Part shown: piece by piece, positions 8,645-16,969 of the stretch
Numbering within the stretch: the first letter of the stretch is position 1
How the letters are laid out: each line of letters starts with the position of its first letter
The notes under the pieces: generated by a model
Seen by the model: the letters and a program-made list of their open reading frames with translations, nothing else
What the model was told of the DNA's origin: nothing
Databases searched by the model: none
Position numbers and translations under genes: made by a program
Assembly (NCBI RefSeq): GCF_001890385.1
Contig: NZ_CP018221.1
Coordinates: forward strand, 536,001 to 600,000
Source: Tardibacter chloracetimidivorans
GTDB taxonomy: Bacteria; Pseudomonadota; Alphaproteobacteria; Sphingomonadales; Sphingomonadaceae
DNA: 64,000 nt
Direction: 5' to 3'

Positions 8645-8692
8645 CTATGGCCGATCACGGGACAAGCGCATGAACATCTGCCTGGCTCCGGT

Positions 8693-9334
8693 TCATGCGG
8701 GCTTGGCCGCGTAGATCATCCGACCGGCTTTCAGGCGGGACATCACCGCGCTCAGATCAGCCTCATCAAAAGCAAAGCAGCCCTCGCTCCGCCCAAGCTT
8801 ACCGTGATCGTCGATCATTTTGTGGCTGACATACCATGCCGAATGGATGACGATTGCACGCACGGCGGCGTTGCTGTTGTCAGGATCAAGACCGGTCAAC
8901 CGTTGTGAAAGGCCGTGCTGTCCCTGATAATCCGAGCCCGTCAGATACGCGCCCGAGGATGTCGCGCTCGAGCCGGGCAAGTTGGAGAACCGTTGCAGCC
9001 ACCCCTGGTGCGCCGGGTCCGAGCCGCGGCCGTGCGCGACCAGAAACGAGCGGCTTTGCCCATCTTCCAGATTCACGATGTGAAAACGGGGCTTCCACGA
9101 AGGCAGGGAAAAATCGGCAATGCCGATATAGTCCCGGTGCTGAATCACCGCGCGATGACGGTCGAATGCATTCAGCGCGTCGTCCAATAGCCCGGGCGAT
9201 ATTCCACGCGCTTTGGTGATCGTCGAAGCCGCCGACGGGGGGGATATTCCAATGGCCACGGCCGTCGCCATGCCCGCCAATATTTGGCGTCGCGAAATCA
9301 ATGGTCTGTCCAACAGAAGCGCTTTCAATCCCAT
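8693..9334 (-). CDS. Murein L,D-transpeptidase catalytic-domain family protein (YkuD_2 type)
   Basis: The protein has 213 residues from the ATG at 9334. Residues 14-35 (SRRQILAGMATAVAIGI) resemble a Tat-type signal peptide. The C-terminal half carries IHSAWYVS and GRSEGCFAF, the His and Ser-x-Gly-Cys pair of the L,D-transpeptidase fold in the YkuD_2 family. These enzymes form or trim 3-3 peptidoglycan cross-links, or attach proteins to peptidoglycan, in the periplasm. An in-frame start at 9388 is possible, but the sequence it adds does not improve the signal peptide and no clear ribosome site marks either. It sits between two gene remnants in the stress block. Confidence 0.75.
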   Translation of the reverse strand: MGLKALLLDRPLISRRQILAGMATAVAIGISPPSAASTITKARGISPGLLDDALNAFDRHRAVIQHRDYIGIADFSLPSWKPRFHIVNLEDGQSRSFLVAHGRGSDPAHQGWLQRFSNLPGSSATSSGAYLTGSDYQGQHGLSQRLTGLDPDNSNAAVRAIVIHSAWYVSHKMIDDHGKLGRSEGCFAFDEADLSAVMSRLKAGRMIYAAKPA

Positions 9335-9393
9335 GCAAGTGTAGAAAACGATCCCGTTCGCGGGTCGTCTGAAAGAAAGATCATACACCTATT

Positions 9394-9636
9394 TTGGCGA
9401 AAACGCCATTGGCGGGGCTCAATACGGGATTGGCGCGTGGGGACATATTGCTGCAGGTGACAGCAGCCGGATTGTGCACCGCCTATCTCAACCAGCCTGT
9501 CGAAGTGCCTGCGCCGCGTCTCCGCCTGCGGGAGTTCGGCGTCTCCGGCTTTCCCCAAAACAGATTGAGGCTTGGATATGGTCCGGAAGTTCCTCACGCG
9601 CAGCGACGGGAACTGCGTCATGTGATCTGCGGTTGA
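9394..9636 (+). pseudogene. C-terminal remnant of an Acg-type nitroreductase
   Basis: The frame encodes about 80 residues including TAAGLCTAYLNQPVEVPAPR and FPQNRLRLGYGPEVPHAQRR. This is the C-terminal signature of the Acg-type (Rv2032/Rv3131-like) FMN nitroreductase family. The flavin-binding N-terminal 200-plus residues are absent; the upstream sequence is occupied by the divergent L,D-transpeptidase gene. It is therefore a relic. The rest of 9335-9845 shows no other gene apart from the Hsp20 leader. Confidence 0.7.
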
Positions 9637-9845
9637 ACGGATCGGGTCGACGCAACGAAACTTCACCAAGCGATCTTCGGAACTATCCTTGAAAATCAAG
9701 CGACAACTTCACTCACAGGCTCGCTGGTCTTTCGTCGCATAGGTAGATTTGCGAATAGAGCTTCTTCCCCCCGTGCCGGTAACTTGAAACCTCCTCGCTC
9801 CACGGCGGCGTGCCGGCGAGAAGAACCCAACCGGAGGAAAGCATC

Positions 9846-10349
9846 ATGAACGAGATGACCAAGGCTCCTGCAAGCAAATCTCAGTCTCCCCTATCCATCT
9901 TCGATCGGCCATTGGGCGAGCCGTTGGGCTGGCTTCGCACGGAAATCGACCGGCTCTTCGATGATTTCGGTCGCCCCACGCGGAGTGTCTTCAATTTTGG
10001 CCAGCGTGGTCTCGCCCCCGTCCCCGCGCTGGACATGGTGGATGATGAAAAGGCGTACCGCCTGACTGCCGAACTTCCTGGTCTTGCGGAGAAGGACATC
10101 GACATCAGCGTTGCCGATGGCGTCCTCCGTATTTCGGGCGAAAAGAAGGAAGAAACCGAGCGCAAGGAAAAGGGCTTCTTGTTCAGCGAGCGCCGTTACG
10201 GCGCGTTCGAGCGTGACGTTCCGCTACCCAGCGACGTGAATCCCGATGCGATCAAGGCTCAGTTCAAGGACGGAGTGCTGACCGTAACCCTTGCAAAGGA
10301 CGAGAAAGCGGCGGCGCACACTCGCAAGATCACAGTCGAAAAGGCATGA
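9846..10349 (+). CDS. Hsp20/alpha-crystallin family small heat shock protein
   Basis: The protein has 167 residues. A 50-residue N-terminal arm is followed by the alpha-crystallin domain (residues about 55-150) with AELPGLAEKDIDISV, LRISGEKK, RRYGAFERDVPLP and FKDGVLTVTLAK. The C-terminal tail is short and basic. It is an ATP-independent holdase that binds unfolding proteins in the cytoplasm. The ATG at 9846 is set by GGAGGAAAGC just upstream. The ATG of a broken upstream extension of the next gene overlaps its TGA (ATGA at 10346-10349), so the two were translationally coupled. HspX (Rv2031c) is the hallmark of the mycobacterial DosR regulon. Confidence 0.95.
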   Translation: MNEMTKAPASKSQSPLSIFDRPLGEPLGWLRTEIDRLFDDFGRPTRSVFNFGQRGLAPVPALDMVDDEKAYRLTAELPGLAEKDIDISVADGVLRISGEKKEETERKEKGFLFSERRYGAFERDVPLPSDVNPDAIKAQFKDGVLTVTLAKDEKAAAHTRKITVEKA

Positions 10350-10505
10350 ACACCTCCCCCCCGCATCCGTCCTGAAGCTGCCCCGGCAGATCGTCAGGCG
10401 GATGCGGTTTCCTTTATCGAAACCGGCGGGCTGGGCGGCGATGTAGCGCAACGGATCGATACTCATGCCGCCTCCATCTTCCTGGTCGGCGATCGCGCCT
10501 GGAAG

Positions 10506-11903
10506 ATGAAGCGCGCCGTCCATCTCGACTATCTGGATTTTTCAAGGCTGGAGCTTCGAAAGGCCGCTCTCGAGACCGAATTGCGGCTCAACAGGCGAAC
10601 CGCATCCGCGCTCTATATCGCCGTGCATGCAATCACCAGCGACGTAGATGGCGGGCTCGCTCTCGACGGCGAAGGGCGTCCGGTCGAATGGTTGCTCGAG
10701 ATGCTGCGTTTTCCGGACGATGCGCGGCTGGACAGGCACATCGCCGCCAACCCGCTGCCGCCGGCCGTGCTGCGGAGGCTCGGCGACAGAATCCACAGCT
10801 TTCACGCATCGGTAGAGGTGAGCAGTTCCCCCGGCGCCGCTCTCGCCCTTCTGGAGGTTATCGAGGGCAATGTCTCAAGCATGCGGAAGTTTCCCGACAT
10901 TCTGGACCGCACCCTCGTCCGCGATCTTGCCGGTCAGCATCGCACCTTGTGGCGAAGCCTTGCGCCGTTGCTGGAAGAGCGGCGGCGGATGGGGCGCGTC
11001 CGTCATGGGCATGGCGATCTGCACCTCACCAACATCGCGATGATCGACGGCGAGGCGGTTCCGTTCGATTGTCTGGAGTTCAGCCCCGATCTAGCGACGG
11101 TCGATGTGCTGTACGATCTGGCGTTTCTTCTGATGGACCTTTGGCATTACGGATGTCGGAAGGAAGCGAACCTTGTCTTCAACCGCTATTTCGACCTTTC
11201 ACCGGAGGACGAGGCAGGCTTGCCGCTGCTGCCCTTGTTCCTTTCGATGCGCGCGGCGGTGCTCACCCATGTCCTTGCGCTTCAGGCGCAGGGGGCAGGA
11301 AACAAGGAGCTTGCCGCACAGGCGCAGGCCTATCTGAGGCTCGCGTCCGAACTGGTCGAGCCGGTCGAGCCCCGGCTCGTCGCCATTGGCGGCCTTTCAG
11401 GTTCGGGCAAGTCGACCCTGGCGGCGTCGCTTGCGCATGAGCTTGGCAGGGCTCCCGGCGCACGCATATTCCGCAGCGACGTGTTGCGGAAGCGCTTGGC
11501 GGGTGTTGCTCCCGAAACATCGCTTGATGAAAGTCGCTATTCGCTGGCGGCCAATGCTCAGGCTTACGGGCTGCTGCGCTCGCTCACGGTCGACGCGCTG
11601 GGGCATGGACATTCAGCCGTCGCCGATGCGGTGTTCGCAAGGCAGCCCGAACGAAAAGCCATAGAGGCGGTAGCCGGAGATACTGGTACGACCTTCACCG
11701 GTATATGGTTGGCGACGGAAGAAGAACGGCGTGTCGAACGCGTTCTTGCCCGCACAAGCGACGCATCCGATGCCGACGTCATAATTGCGCGGACGCAGTC
11801 TGCATACGCCATCGGGCGGCTGGACGGCTGGGTCTCCATCGATGCCTCGGGCGCTTTTGAAAGGACGCTTGAAGCCGCGCGGCTGTCGCTGAGGCTGATA
11901 TGA
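10506..11903 (+). CDS. Bifunctional aminoglycoside phosphotransferase-like / P-loop kinase protein, N-terminus apparently frameshifted
   Basis: 465 residues are open from the ATG at 10506. Residues 1-280 are an APH-type kinase fold with the catalytic loop HGHGDLHLTN and DCLEFSPDLATVDVLYDLAF. From about residue 290 an AAA/zeta-toxin-like P-loop kinase domain begins, with IGGLSGSGKST (Walker A). The same architecture is found in Rv2004c of the DosR regulon. Homologous sequence continues upstream of 10506 in the same frame (IDTHAASIFLVGDRAWKMK) back to about 10363, without a normal start. Removing one C from the C7 run at 10356-10362 would join it to an ATG at 10346. The substrate is unknown. 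The stop overlaps the next small gene. Confidence 0.8.
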   Translation: MKRAVHLDYLDFSRLELRKAALETELRLNRRTASALYIAVHAITSDVDGGLALDGEGRPVEWLLEMLRFPDDARLDRHIAANPLPPAVLRRLGDRIHSFHASVEVSSSPGAALALLEVIEGNVSSMRKFPDILDRTLVRDLAGQHRTLWRSLAPLLEERRRMGRVRHGHGDLHLTNIAMIDGEAVPFDCLEFSPDLATVDVLYDLAFLLMDLWHYGCRKEANLVFNRYFDLSPEDEAGLPLLPLFLSMRAAVLTHVLALQAQGAGNKELAAQAQAYLRLASELVEPVEPRLVAIGGLSGSGKSTLAASLAHELGRAPGARIFRSDVLRKRLAGVAPETSLDESRYSLAANAQAYGLLRSLTVDALGHGHSAVADAVFARQPERKAIEAVAGDTGTTFTGIWLATEEERRVERVLARTSDASDADVIIARTQSAYAIGRLDGWVSIDASGAFERTLEAARLSLRLI

Positions 11904-12049
11904 CCGGAGAGCGACGCGGGAAGATGCTGGTGGGCGCGGGCCTGCTCGGGCTGGTCGCGCTCTGCTCTATTGGCATCCTGATCGCGCTCGGTCGCTGGCC
12001 CGGCTTCTGGGTGATGGTCAACACCCTGCTGCAAGCCCGCCAGGGGTGA
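11900..12049 (+). CDS. 49-residue single-pass membrane protein
   Basis: The ATG at 11900 overlaps the TGA of the APH/P-loop kinase gene (ATGA), implying translational coupling. The product is 49 residues: a basic N-terminus (MTGERRGKM), one transmembrane helix (residues about 9-33), then GRWPGFWVMVNTLLQARQG. No homologue is recognised. Similar tiny membrane proteins sit in stress operons, but no function can be assigned. The stop lies 18 bases before the end of the opposing phosphoribosyltransferase gene. Confidence 0.45.
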   Translation: MTGERRGKMLVGAGLLGLVALCSIGILIALGRWPGFWVMVNTLLQARQG

Positions 12050-12067
12050 CCATGACGGGGGAGCCGG

Positions 12068-12736
12068 TCATCGGGCTGCGGCGCTTCCCGCCTTCTCCAG
12101 CCGGGCTTGTTGCAGCAGCCGCACGACCTCTTCATCGCTGGTCTGGTCGAAATAGCCGTAATGCGCGCCGACCGCGAAAAAGGGTGCGGGCTCGGCCAGG
12201 CAGACAAGCTCGTCGCATTCCTGTCTAAGCTTTGCCAGCATGTCCGGTGGGCCAACCGGCACCGCCAGTATCAGCCTTGCCGGACCAAGCTTGCGCAGGC
12301 CTTTGAGCGCGGCCCGGACGGTGCCCCCCGTCGCGATGCCGTCGTCCACCAGGATCACGGTGCGCCGGGCGACGTCGATCGGCGGGATGCCGTGCATGTA
12401 TATCTCGCGCCGCCGTGTGATTTCGGCGAGCTGCCGCTGCATTTCCGCGTGCAGATAATTGGGGCTGGGGGCGAGATCGCGAACGATATCCTCGTTGAGG
12501 ACGAGCTGCGGGTCGGCACCGTCGACGACCGCGCCCAATCCAAGTTCCTCATGACCGGGCGCGCCCAGCTTTCTGACGAACAGCAGATCGAGATCCGCTT
12601 TCAGCGCGGTTGCGATCTCGAATGCGACGGGAACGCCGCCACGGGGCAAGGCCAGAACAAGCGGATGCTCGTTCGCAAGATGCCGAAGTCGGCGCGCAAG
12701 CTGTTGCCCTGCGTCCTGTCTGTCACGAAAGATCAT
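12068..12736 (-). CDS. Phosphoribosyltransferase family protein
   Basis: The protein has 222 residues. The N-terminal half contains LALPRGGVPVAFEIA and VRKLGAPGHEELGLGAV, and the PRPP loop appears as VILVDDGIATGGT near residues 128-140. This is the stand-alone stress-type phosphoribosyltransferase; in Mycobacterium tuberculosis Rv2030c it is fused to an erythromycin-esterase domain. Here the esterase domain is a separate gene at 18722. The acceptor base is unknown. It lies 14 bases downstream of the universal stress protein gene on the same strand, so it is probably co-transcribed. Confidence 0.85.
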   Translation of the reverse strand: MIFRDRQDAGQQLARRLRHLANEHPLVLALPRGGVPVAFEIATALKADLDLLFVRKLGAPGHEELGLGAVVDGADPQLVLNEDIVRDLAPSPNYLHAEMQRQLAEITRRREIYMHGIPPIDVARRTVILVDDGIATGGTVRAALKGLRKLGPARLILAVPVGPPDMLAKLRQECDELVCLAEPAPFFAVGAHYGYFDQTSDEEVVRLLQQARLEKAGSAAAR

Positions 12737-12750
12737 CGCTCACCTTCCAA

Positions 12751-13560
12751 TCACCGGCCAATGAACAGTGGCACAGGCGAATCTCTCAACAGGAGTCGGG
12801 TGACGCCACCAAACAGGCTTTCCCTGATCCGCCCATGTCCATAAGCGCCCATCACGCAATATGCGGGCTCGATAGACCGGCAGTAGGCCAGCAATCTCTC
12901 GCCATCGCTGCCGCCGTCGACTGAAGCATCCTGGCGCTCGATCCTAGCGTGAATGCCGTGGCGCGACAGATAGGCCGCCGCCTCTTCGGCGGTTTCGCCT
13001 TCGGCCTCGCCGATCTGGAGTATCTTGACGCCGGCCGCGAGCGAGAGAAGCGGAACCGCCGCCCGCAGCGTCTCGGCCACAGGGGGCGAGCCGTTCCACG
13101 CGACCAGCGCCTCGCCGGTGACGTCCAGCTTTTTGGTGGCGGGCGGCACCGCAAGCACCGGCTTGCCGCTTTCCGTGACCACAGAGGAGATGATCCACCT
13201 CATGTCCGGCCCCGAACCGGAGGGCAAGGCGGTGTTGAGCACCAGCACATCCACAAGGTTTGAAGCCTCGATCAGAAGAGGCGCCATGTCACCCACGCCA
13301 TTCCGCCAGTTCCAGGCGATATCTTCAACCGTCAGCCGCGCCTTGATCTTCCTTTCATTTGCAGCTTCGGTTTCGCGCGTGTCCTCCAGCAGCATTGCCT
13401 GGGCCTGCGCCGCTCCGAACTCGGCCCCGACAAGCACCGGCACCTGAACAACATCCATGCAGAACAAATGGCCGGACAAGGCGCGGGTCAGGTCAAGCGC
13501 GCATTGAAGCCTGGCTTCCTGGCCGGAATCGTCATGAACCAGAAGCAGCACGTTCTTCAT
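12751..13560 (-). CDS. Universal stress protein, tandem UspA-like domains
   Basis: The protein has 269 residues. The second half ends with MGAYGHGRIRESLFGGVTR, the ATP-binding G-x2-G-x9-G(S/T) signature of Usp folds. The first half (MKNVLLLVHDDSGQEARLQC) has the opening strand and loop of a Usp domain but lacks the glycine signature, so only the C-terminal domain is likely to bind nucleotide. Usp proteins help survival in stasis and low oxygen. It is first in a two-gene unit with the phosphoribosyltransferase and divergent from an L,D-transpeptidase, with a 153-base shared promoter region. Rv2005c in the DosR regulon has the same domain type. Confidence 0.9.
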   Translation of the reverse strand: MKNVLLLVHDDSGQEARLQCALDLTRALSGHLFCMDVVQVPVLVGAEFGAAQAQAMLLEDTRETEAANERKIKARLTVEDIAWNWRNGVGDMAPLLIEASNLVDVLVLNTALPSGSGPDMRWIISSVVTESGKPVLAVPPATKKLDVTGEALVAWNGSPPVAETLRAAVPLLSLAAGVKILQIGEAEGETAEEAAAYLSRHGIHARIERQDASVDGGSDGERLLAYCRSIEPAYCVMGAYGHGRIRESLFGGVTRLLLRDSPVPLFIGR

Positions 13561-13713
13561 CTTCGTCTCCCTCGAATATCCTTTCGGAGTCGAGGGCGAT
13601 GTTGGACCGGAATGGCAATGCGTTCATTAAGGAACATTACGAGGGTCCTGACCCTAGCCACTTCGGGAAAGTCCCTATTGTCCACGGTATCGCGGACAGC
13701 GATAAACCTGCCG

Positions 13714-14862
13714 ATGAAAAGAACTTTTCTGCTTCTGCTCGCCCTTCTCCTCCCTGCCGCCGCCGCTGCCGGTACGCCTCACTGGAATGGCGAACAAGTG
13801 CGGCAGCTTCTCGGCCGCCTCCAATCCTCCGGCAGTGAAGGGCTTGAGCCGGCGGCAAGGGAGGCGGGCAAGGTGCGCGCCGCCCTCGCGCAGCATGATT
13901 CCGGACTGGTCGATCAGGCCGCCACGGCCGCGGCCGTCCGTCTGCTCAAGGCCCATCGGACAGGATGCTGTCAGGATGAGGCCCCCGCCTATTGGAGGAT
14001 CGGACAAGAGAAGCGACAAGATGCCGAGGCGGCGGTCGCCGACGCGGTCGGGCGGGGTGAAATCGACGCGTTGTTCGCCGAGGCGCGGCCGATCCATCCC
14101 GATTATCTGGCGCTGGCGCGCGCCTATGCGTCCGAGACCGATCCCGACCGCCGCGCCGCTATTGCCGCGAACCTCGATCGCTGGCGCTGGATGCCCCGGG
14201 CGCTCGGCGCACGTTATCTGGTCGTCAATGCGGCTGCTTTCGAGGCGACGCTGTGGCAGAACAACCAGCGCCTCGGCCGCTGGCAGGTGATCGTCGGCAA
14301 GACGAAAACACCGACGCCCGTATTTGCGGCGCAGGTCACCGGCGTAACCTTCAACCCCTGGTGGGAGATACCGGAAAGCATCGTCGCCGAAAGCGTCGGC
14401 AAGCTGGTGCGAACCAGACCCGCCGAAGCCGCCCGCAGGGGTTATGTCGTGCAGGACGGGCGTTACCGCCAGCGGCCCGGCCCCCAGAACGCCCTTGGTC
14501 GGATGAAGCTGGTGATGCCCAATCCGTACAGCATCTATTTGCACGACACGCCCGCGCAATCGCTGTTCGAACGCGATGTGCGAGCCTTCAGCCATGGATG
14601 CGTTCGGGTGGGGGATGCACTGGGCCTTGCGACCGCTCTGCTCGAAGCGCAGTCCGACTGGAACAGGAAAAAGGTGGATGCGCTTGTCGCGGCGGGCCAT
14701 ACGTTGACGGTGCCGCTCGACCGCCAGATTCCGGTCTATGTGACCTATTTCACCGCGGAACCGGACGATCTGGGCGGGATCAGGTTTTTCCCGGACATCT
14801 ACGGCCGTGATCCGCGGCCCGTGAAGGCGGGGAGCGACGAGGACAGGTGCGCTCTCCAATAG
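13714..14862 (+). CDS. L,D-transpeptidase, YcbB-like
   Basis: The protein has 382 residues with a clear signal peptide (MKRTFLLLLALLLPAAAAAG). The YkuD catalytic domain occupies residues about 165-320, with YLHDTPAQSLFE and FSHGCVRVGDA supplying the His and the catalytic Cys. The domain is interrupted by a capping insertion as in YcbB. The enzyme makes 3-3 cross-links in periplasmic peptidoglycan and tolerates many beta-lactams. The start is placed at the ATG before the signal peptide; the frame is open further upstream but noncoding in character. Together with the YkuD_2 gene it suggests wall remodelling in the stress state. Confidence 0.9.
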   Translation: MKRTFLLLLALLLPAAAAAGTPHWNGEQVRQLLGRLQSSGSEGLEPAAREAGKVRAALAQHDSGLVDQAATAAAVRLLKAHRTGCCQDEAPAYWRIGQEKRQDAEAAVADAVGRGEIDALFAEARPIHPDYLALARAYASETDPDRRAAIAANLDRWRWMPRALGARYLVVNAAAFEATLWQNNQRLGRWQVIVGKTKTPTPVFAAQVTGVTFNPWWEIPESIVAESVGKLVRTRPAEAARRGYVVQDGRYRQRPGPQNALGRMKLVMPNPYSIYLHDTPAQSLFERDVRAFSHGCVRVGDALGLATALLEAQSDWNRKKVDALVAAGHTLTVPLDRQIPVYVTYFTAEPDDLGGIRFFPDIYGRDPRPVKAGSDEDRCALQ

Positions 14863-14870
14863 TCATGTTC

Positions 14871-15866
14871 CTATCGGCCGGGGATCAGAACCGCCGCGCC
14901 CGTGAGCCGTCCGGACCTCAGCCGCTCCAGCGCGATATTCGCTTCTTCAAGCGCGAATGTTTCCGTGACCGTGCGGATGGGCGCCTGTTCGGCGACATCG
15001 AAGAATGACAGCCCATCGTCCCGCGTGAGGTTGGCGACCGAGACGATCTGGCGTTCACCCCACAGATCGGCATAGGGGAAGCCGGGAATATCGCTCATGT
15101 GAATGCCCGCGCACACCACCTTGCCGCCCTTGCGAACCGCCTTCAGCGCTGCGGGAACGAGGGAGCCGACCGGCGCGAATATGATCGCGGCATCCAGTTT
15201 TTCGGGCGGCAGGTCGGTCGACCCGCCCGCCCAGCGGCACCCCAGCGACCGCGCGAATTGCTGCCCGCCCTCATCGCCTTCCTTCGTGAAGGCATAGACT
15301 TCACGCCCCTGCCAGGCGACGATCTGCGCGAGGATATGCGCGGCCGCGCCAAAGCCGTAAAGTCCGATGCGTCTGCCGTCGCCTGCCATTCGCAGCGCGC
15401 GCCAGCCGATCAGGCCTGCGCAAAGCAGGGGGGCCGCCTCCACATCGGAAAAACGCGACGGCGGCGCAAAGCAGAAATGCGCGTCCGCAACGACATGGGT
15501 AGCATAGCCGCCATCCCGCGTGGCGCCGGTGAACTCCGGATGATCGCAGAGATTTTCCCGGTCCGACAGGCAATAGGGACAGACCCCGCAACTATGGCCA
15601 AGCCAGGGAACGCCGACACGTTGCCCGGGCGAAAATCCCTCGACCTCCGCGCCGACCTCAAGCACTTCTCCCACAATCTCGTGCCCCGGGATGATGGGGT
15701 AGCTGGCCGCGATCTCTCCGTCGAGCACATGCAGGTCCGTCCGGCAGACACCGCACGCCGACACCCTGATGAGCAATTCATTCCGGCCCGGCGTCGGGAC
15801 CGGGCGCTGGACGCGCCGCAACGGCCTGCCCGGCGCGTCGATCTGCATCGCCGTCATGAAGCGCAT
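14871..15866 (-). CDS. Zinc-dependent alcohol dehydrogenase family protein (AdhA/AdhP-like MDR)
   Basis: The protein has 331 residues. It shows the catalytic zinc site CGVCRTDLHVLDGE and GHEIVGEV, then the structural zinc cysteines in CGVCPYCLSDRENLC. A Rossmann segment follows with a modified dinucleotide motif GLYGFGAAAHI instead of GxGxxG. The enzyme family interconverts alcohols and aldehydes with NAD(P)H in the cytoplasm. The ATG at 15866 shares a base with the TGA of the receiver gene, so it is the last gene of the fixL-fixJ-receiver-adh unit. Fermentative aldehyde reduction at low oxygen would fit; substrate unknown. Confidence 0.88.
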   Translation of the reverse strand: MRFMTAMQIDAPGRPLRRVQRPVPTPGRNELLIRVSACGVCRTDLHVLDGEIAASYPIIPGHEIVGEVLEVGAEVEGFSPGQRVGVPWLGHSCGVCPYCLSDRENLCDHPEFTGATRDGGYATHVVADAHFCFAPPSRFSDVEAAPLLCAGLIGWRALRMAGDGRRIGLYGFGAAAHILAQIVAWQGREVYAFTKEGDEGGQQFARSLGCRWAGGSTDLPPEKLDAAIIFAPVGSLVPAALKAVRKGGKVVCAGIHMSDIPGFPYADLWGERQIVSVANLTRDDGLSFFDVAEQAPIRTVTETFALEEANIALERLRSGRLTGAAVLIPGR

Positions 15867-16282
15867 CAGCCCTCTCCGGACTCGATCGTCGGTCGGGCCG
15901 TCAATCGAGAAACAGTATCCAGAAGGTGCTGTCCCCGGACAGGCTTGTCGATGATCAGTTCATAGCCGGTCAAAGCCGCCTCTGCCTCAAGCTTGGGGGA
16001 GCGATAGGCGGTGATCAGGGCCGCCCGCCCGCCCCAACCGAGAAACCGCATCTGACGGAGCAGGGAAATGCCGTCCAGCCCGGGCATCCGATAGTCGGAA
16101 ATGAGGCAAAGCGCGTCGCGGTTGGTCTCATCGGCGATAAGCTCCGAGCTGGTCGCATAGGAGCGGACATCCAGATTTTGGCCCAGCAGCAGGAGCTGGA
16201 GGGAACGCCGGACGGCCGTGTCATCCTCCGCCAACAGGATCTTTGGATGCCAGAGCCCTTCATCCCGATCGATCATCAACAT
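15866..16282 (-). CDS. Single-domain response regulator (receiver only)
   Basis: The protein has 138 residues with one receiver domain. Acidic residues are at about 20-21 (LLAEDD), the phospho-acceptor Asp is at residue 63 (ISDYRMPGLDG), a Thr at 91 and the Lys at 113 (IIDKPV). There is no output domain. Such stand-alone receivers next to FixLJ act as phosphate sinks or as anti-kinase factors (compare FixT, which has a similar size). It lies 57 bases after fixJ and is coupled to the dehydrogenase gene by a one-base overlap. Confidence 0.85.
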   Translation of the reverse strand: MLMIDRDEGLWHPKILLAEDDTAVRRSLQLLLLGQNLDVRSYATSSELIADETNRDALCLISDYRMPGLDGISLLRQMRFLGWGGRAALITAYRSPKLEAEAALTGYELIIDKPVRGQHLLDTVSRLTARPTIESGEG

Positions 16283-16339
16283 GCCAGTCGCGCCTCATAC
16301 GCGCATACTGCCATCGGGGTGGCTCAGGTCATTACGTAG

Positions 16340-16969
16340 TCATACAGATGGATCGTCGTCCGCAAGGCCTGCGGCAAAGGCGATACGCAGCGCATCGGAC
16401 AGGCTGCGCACCTCAAGCTTCTGCATCAGATTGGCCCGGTGCACTTCCACGGTGCGAGGCGAAATGCCCAGGTCATAGGCGATCGTCTTGTTGGGATGCC
16501 CCCGCGTCAGCCCGGCAAGCACATCGCGTTCACGGCCGGTCAGCGCAGCGATACGCACCGACGCCTCGGACGCCGCGGCGGCCTGCCTGTGCCTGTCGCG
16601 CAACCGATCGAACGCCGATTCAAGGCTCCCGAGCAACGTCGCCTTCTCGAAAGGCTTTTCGATGAAATCCACCGCCCCCTGCTTCATCGCCTGGACGGCG
16701 ATCGAGATATCGCCATGGCCGGTGAAGACGATGACCGGCATCGCGACGCCACGTTCATGCAGCGCACGCTGCACCTCAAGGCCGTCAAGCTCCGGCATGC
16801 GCACGTCCAGAAGAACGCAGCCCGGCTCGGCATGCGCGACCTGCTGCAGGAAGGCCGGGCCGGATTCATAGGTGACGACGCCGTATCCCGAAGTCTTGAG
16901 AACAAAGCTCGTCGATCGGCGCAGCGATTCCTCATCGTCCACCAGATGCACGATCCCCTTACCGCTCAT
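16340..16969 (-). CDS. fixJ: FixJ-type response regulator transcription factor
   Basis: The protein has 209 residues. The receiver domain has DDEES at the acidic pocket, phospho-acceptor Asp at residue 55 ([11 protein letters not shown]) and [21 protein letters not shown] linker leads to a LuxR-type HTH (residues about 140-205) with [15 protein letters not shown] and [17 protein letters not shown]. Length and motifs match FixJ. The start at 16969 overlaps the fixL coding end by 11 bases, so they form one operon. After phosphorylation by FixL at low oxygen it should activate target promoters; candidates are the surrounding stress genes, but no binding site could be identified. Confidence 0.93.
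   Translation of the reverse strand: MSGKGIVHLVDDEESLRRSTSFVLKTSGYGVVTYESGPAFLQQVAHAEPGCVLLDVRMPELDGLEVQRALHERGVAMPVIVFTGHGDISIAVQAMKQGAVDFIEKPFEKATLLGSLESAFDRLRDRHRQAAAASEASVRIAALTGRERDVLAGLTRGHPNKTIAYDLGISPRTVEVHRANLMQKLEVRSLSDALRIAFAAGLADDDPSV

Noticed and set aside
13662..13675. TTCGGGAAAGTCCC upstream of the L,D-transpeptidase, resembling half of a mycobacterial DosR box
   Set aside because: Only one half site fits, no similar copy was found before hsp20, ppsA or the esterase gene, and the local regulator is FixJ, not DosR.
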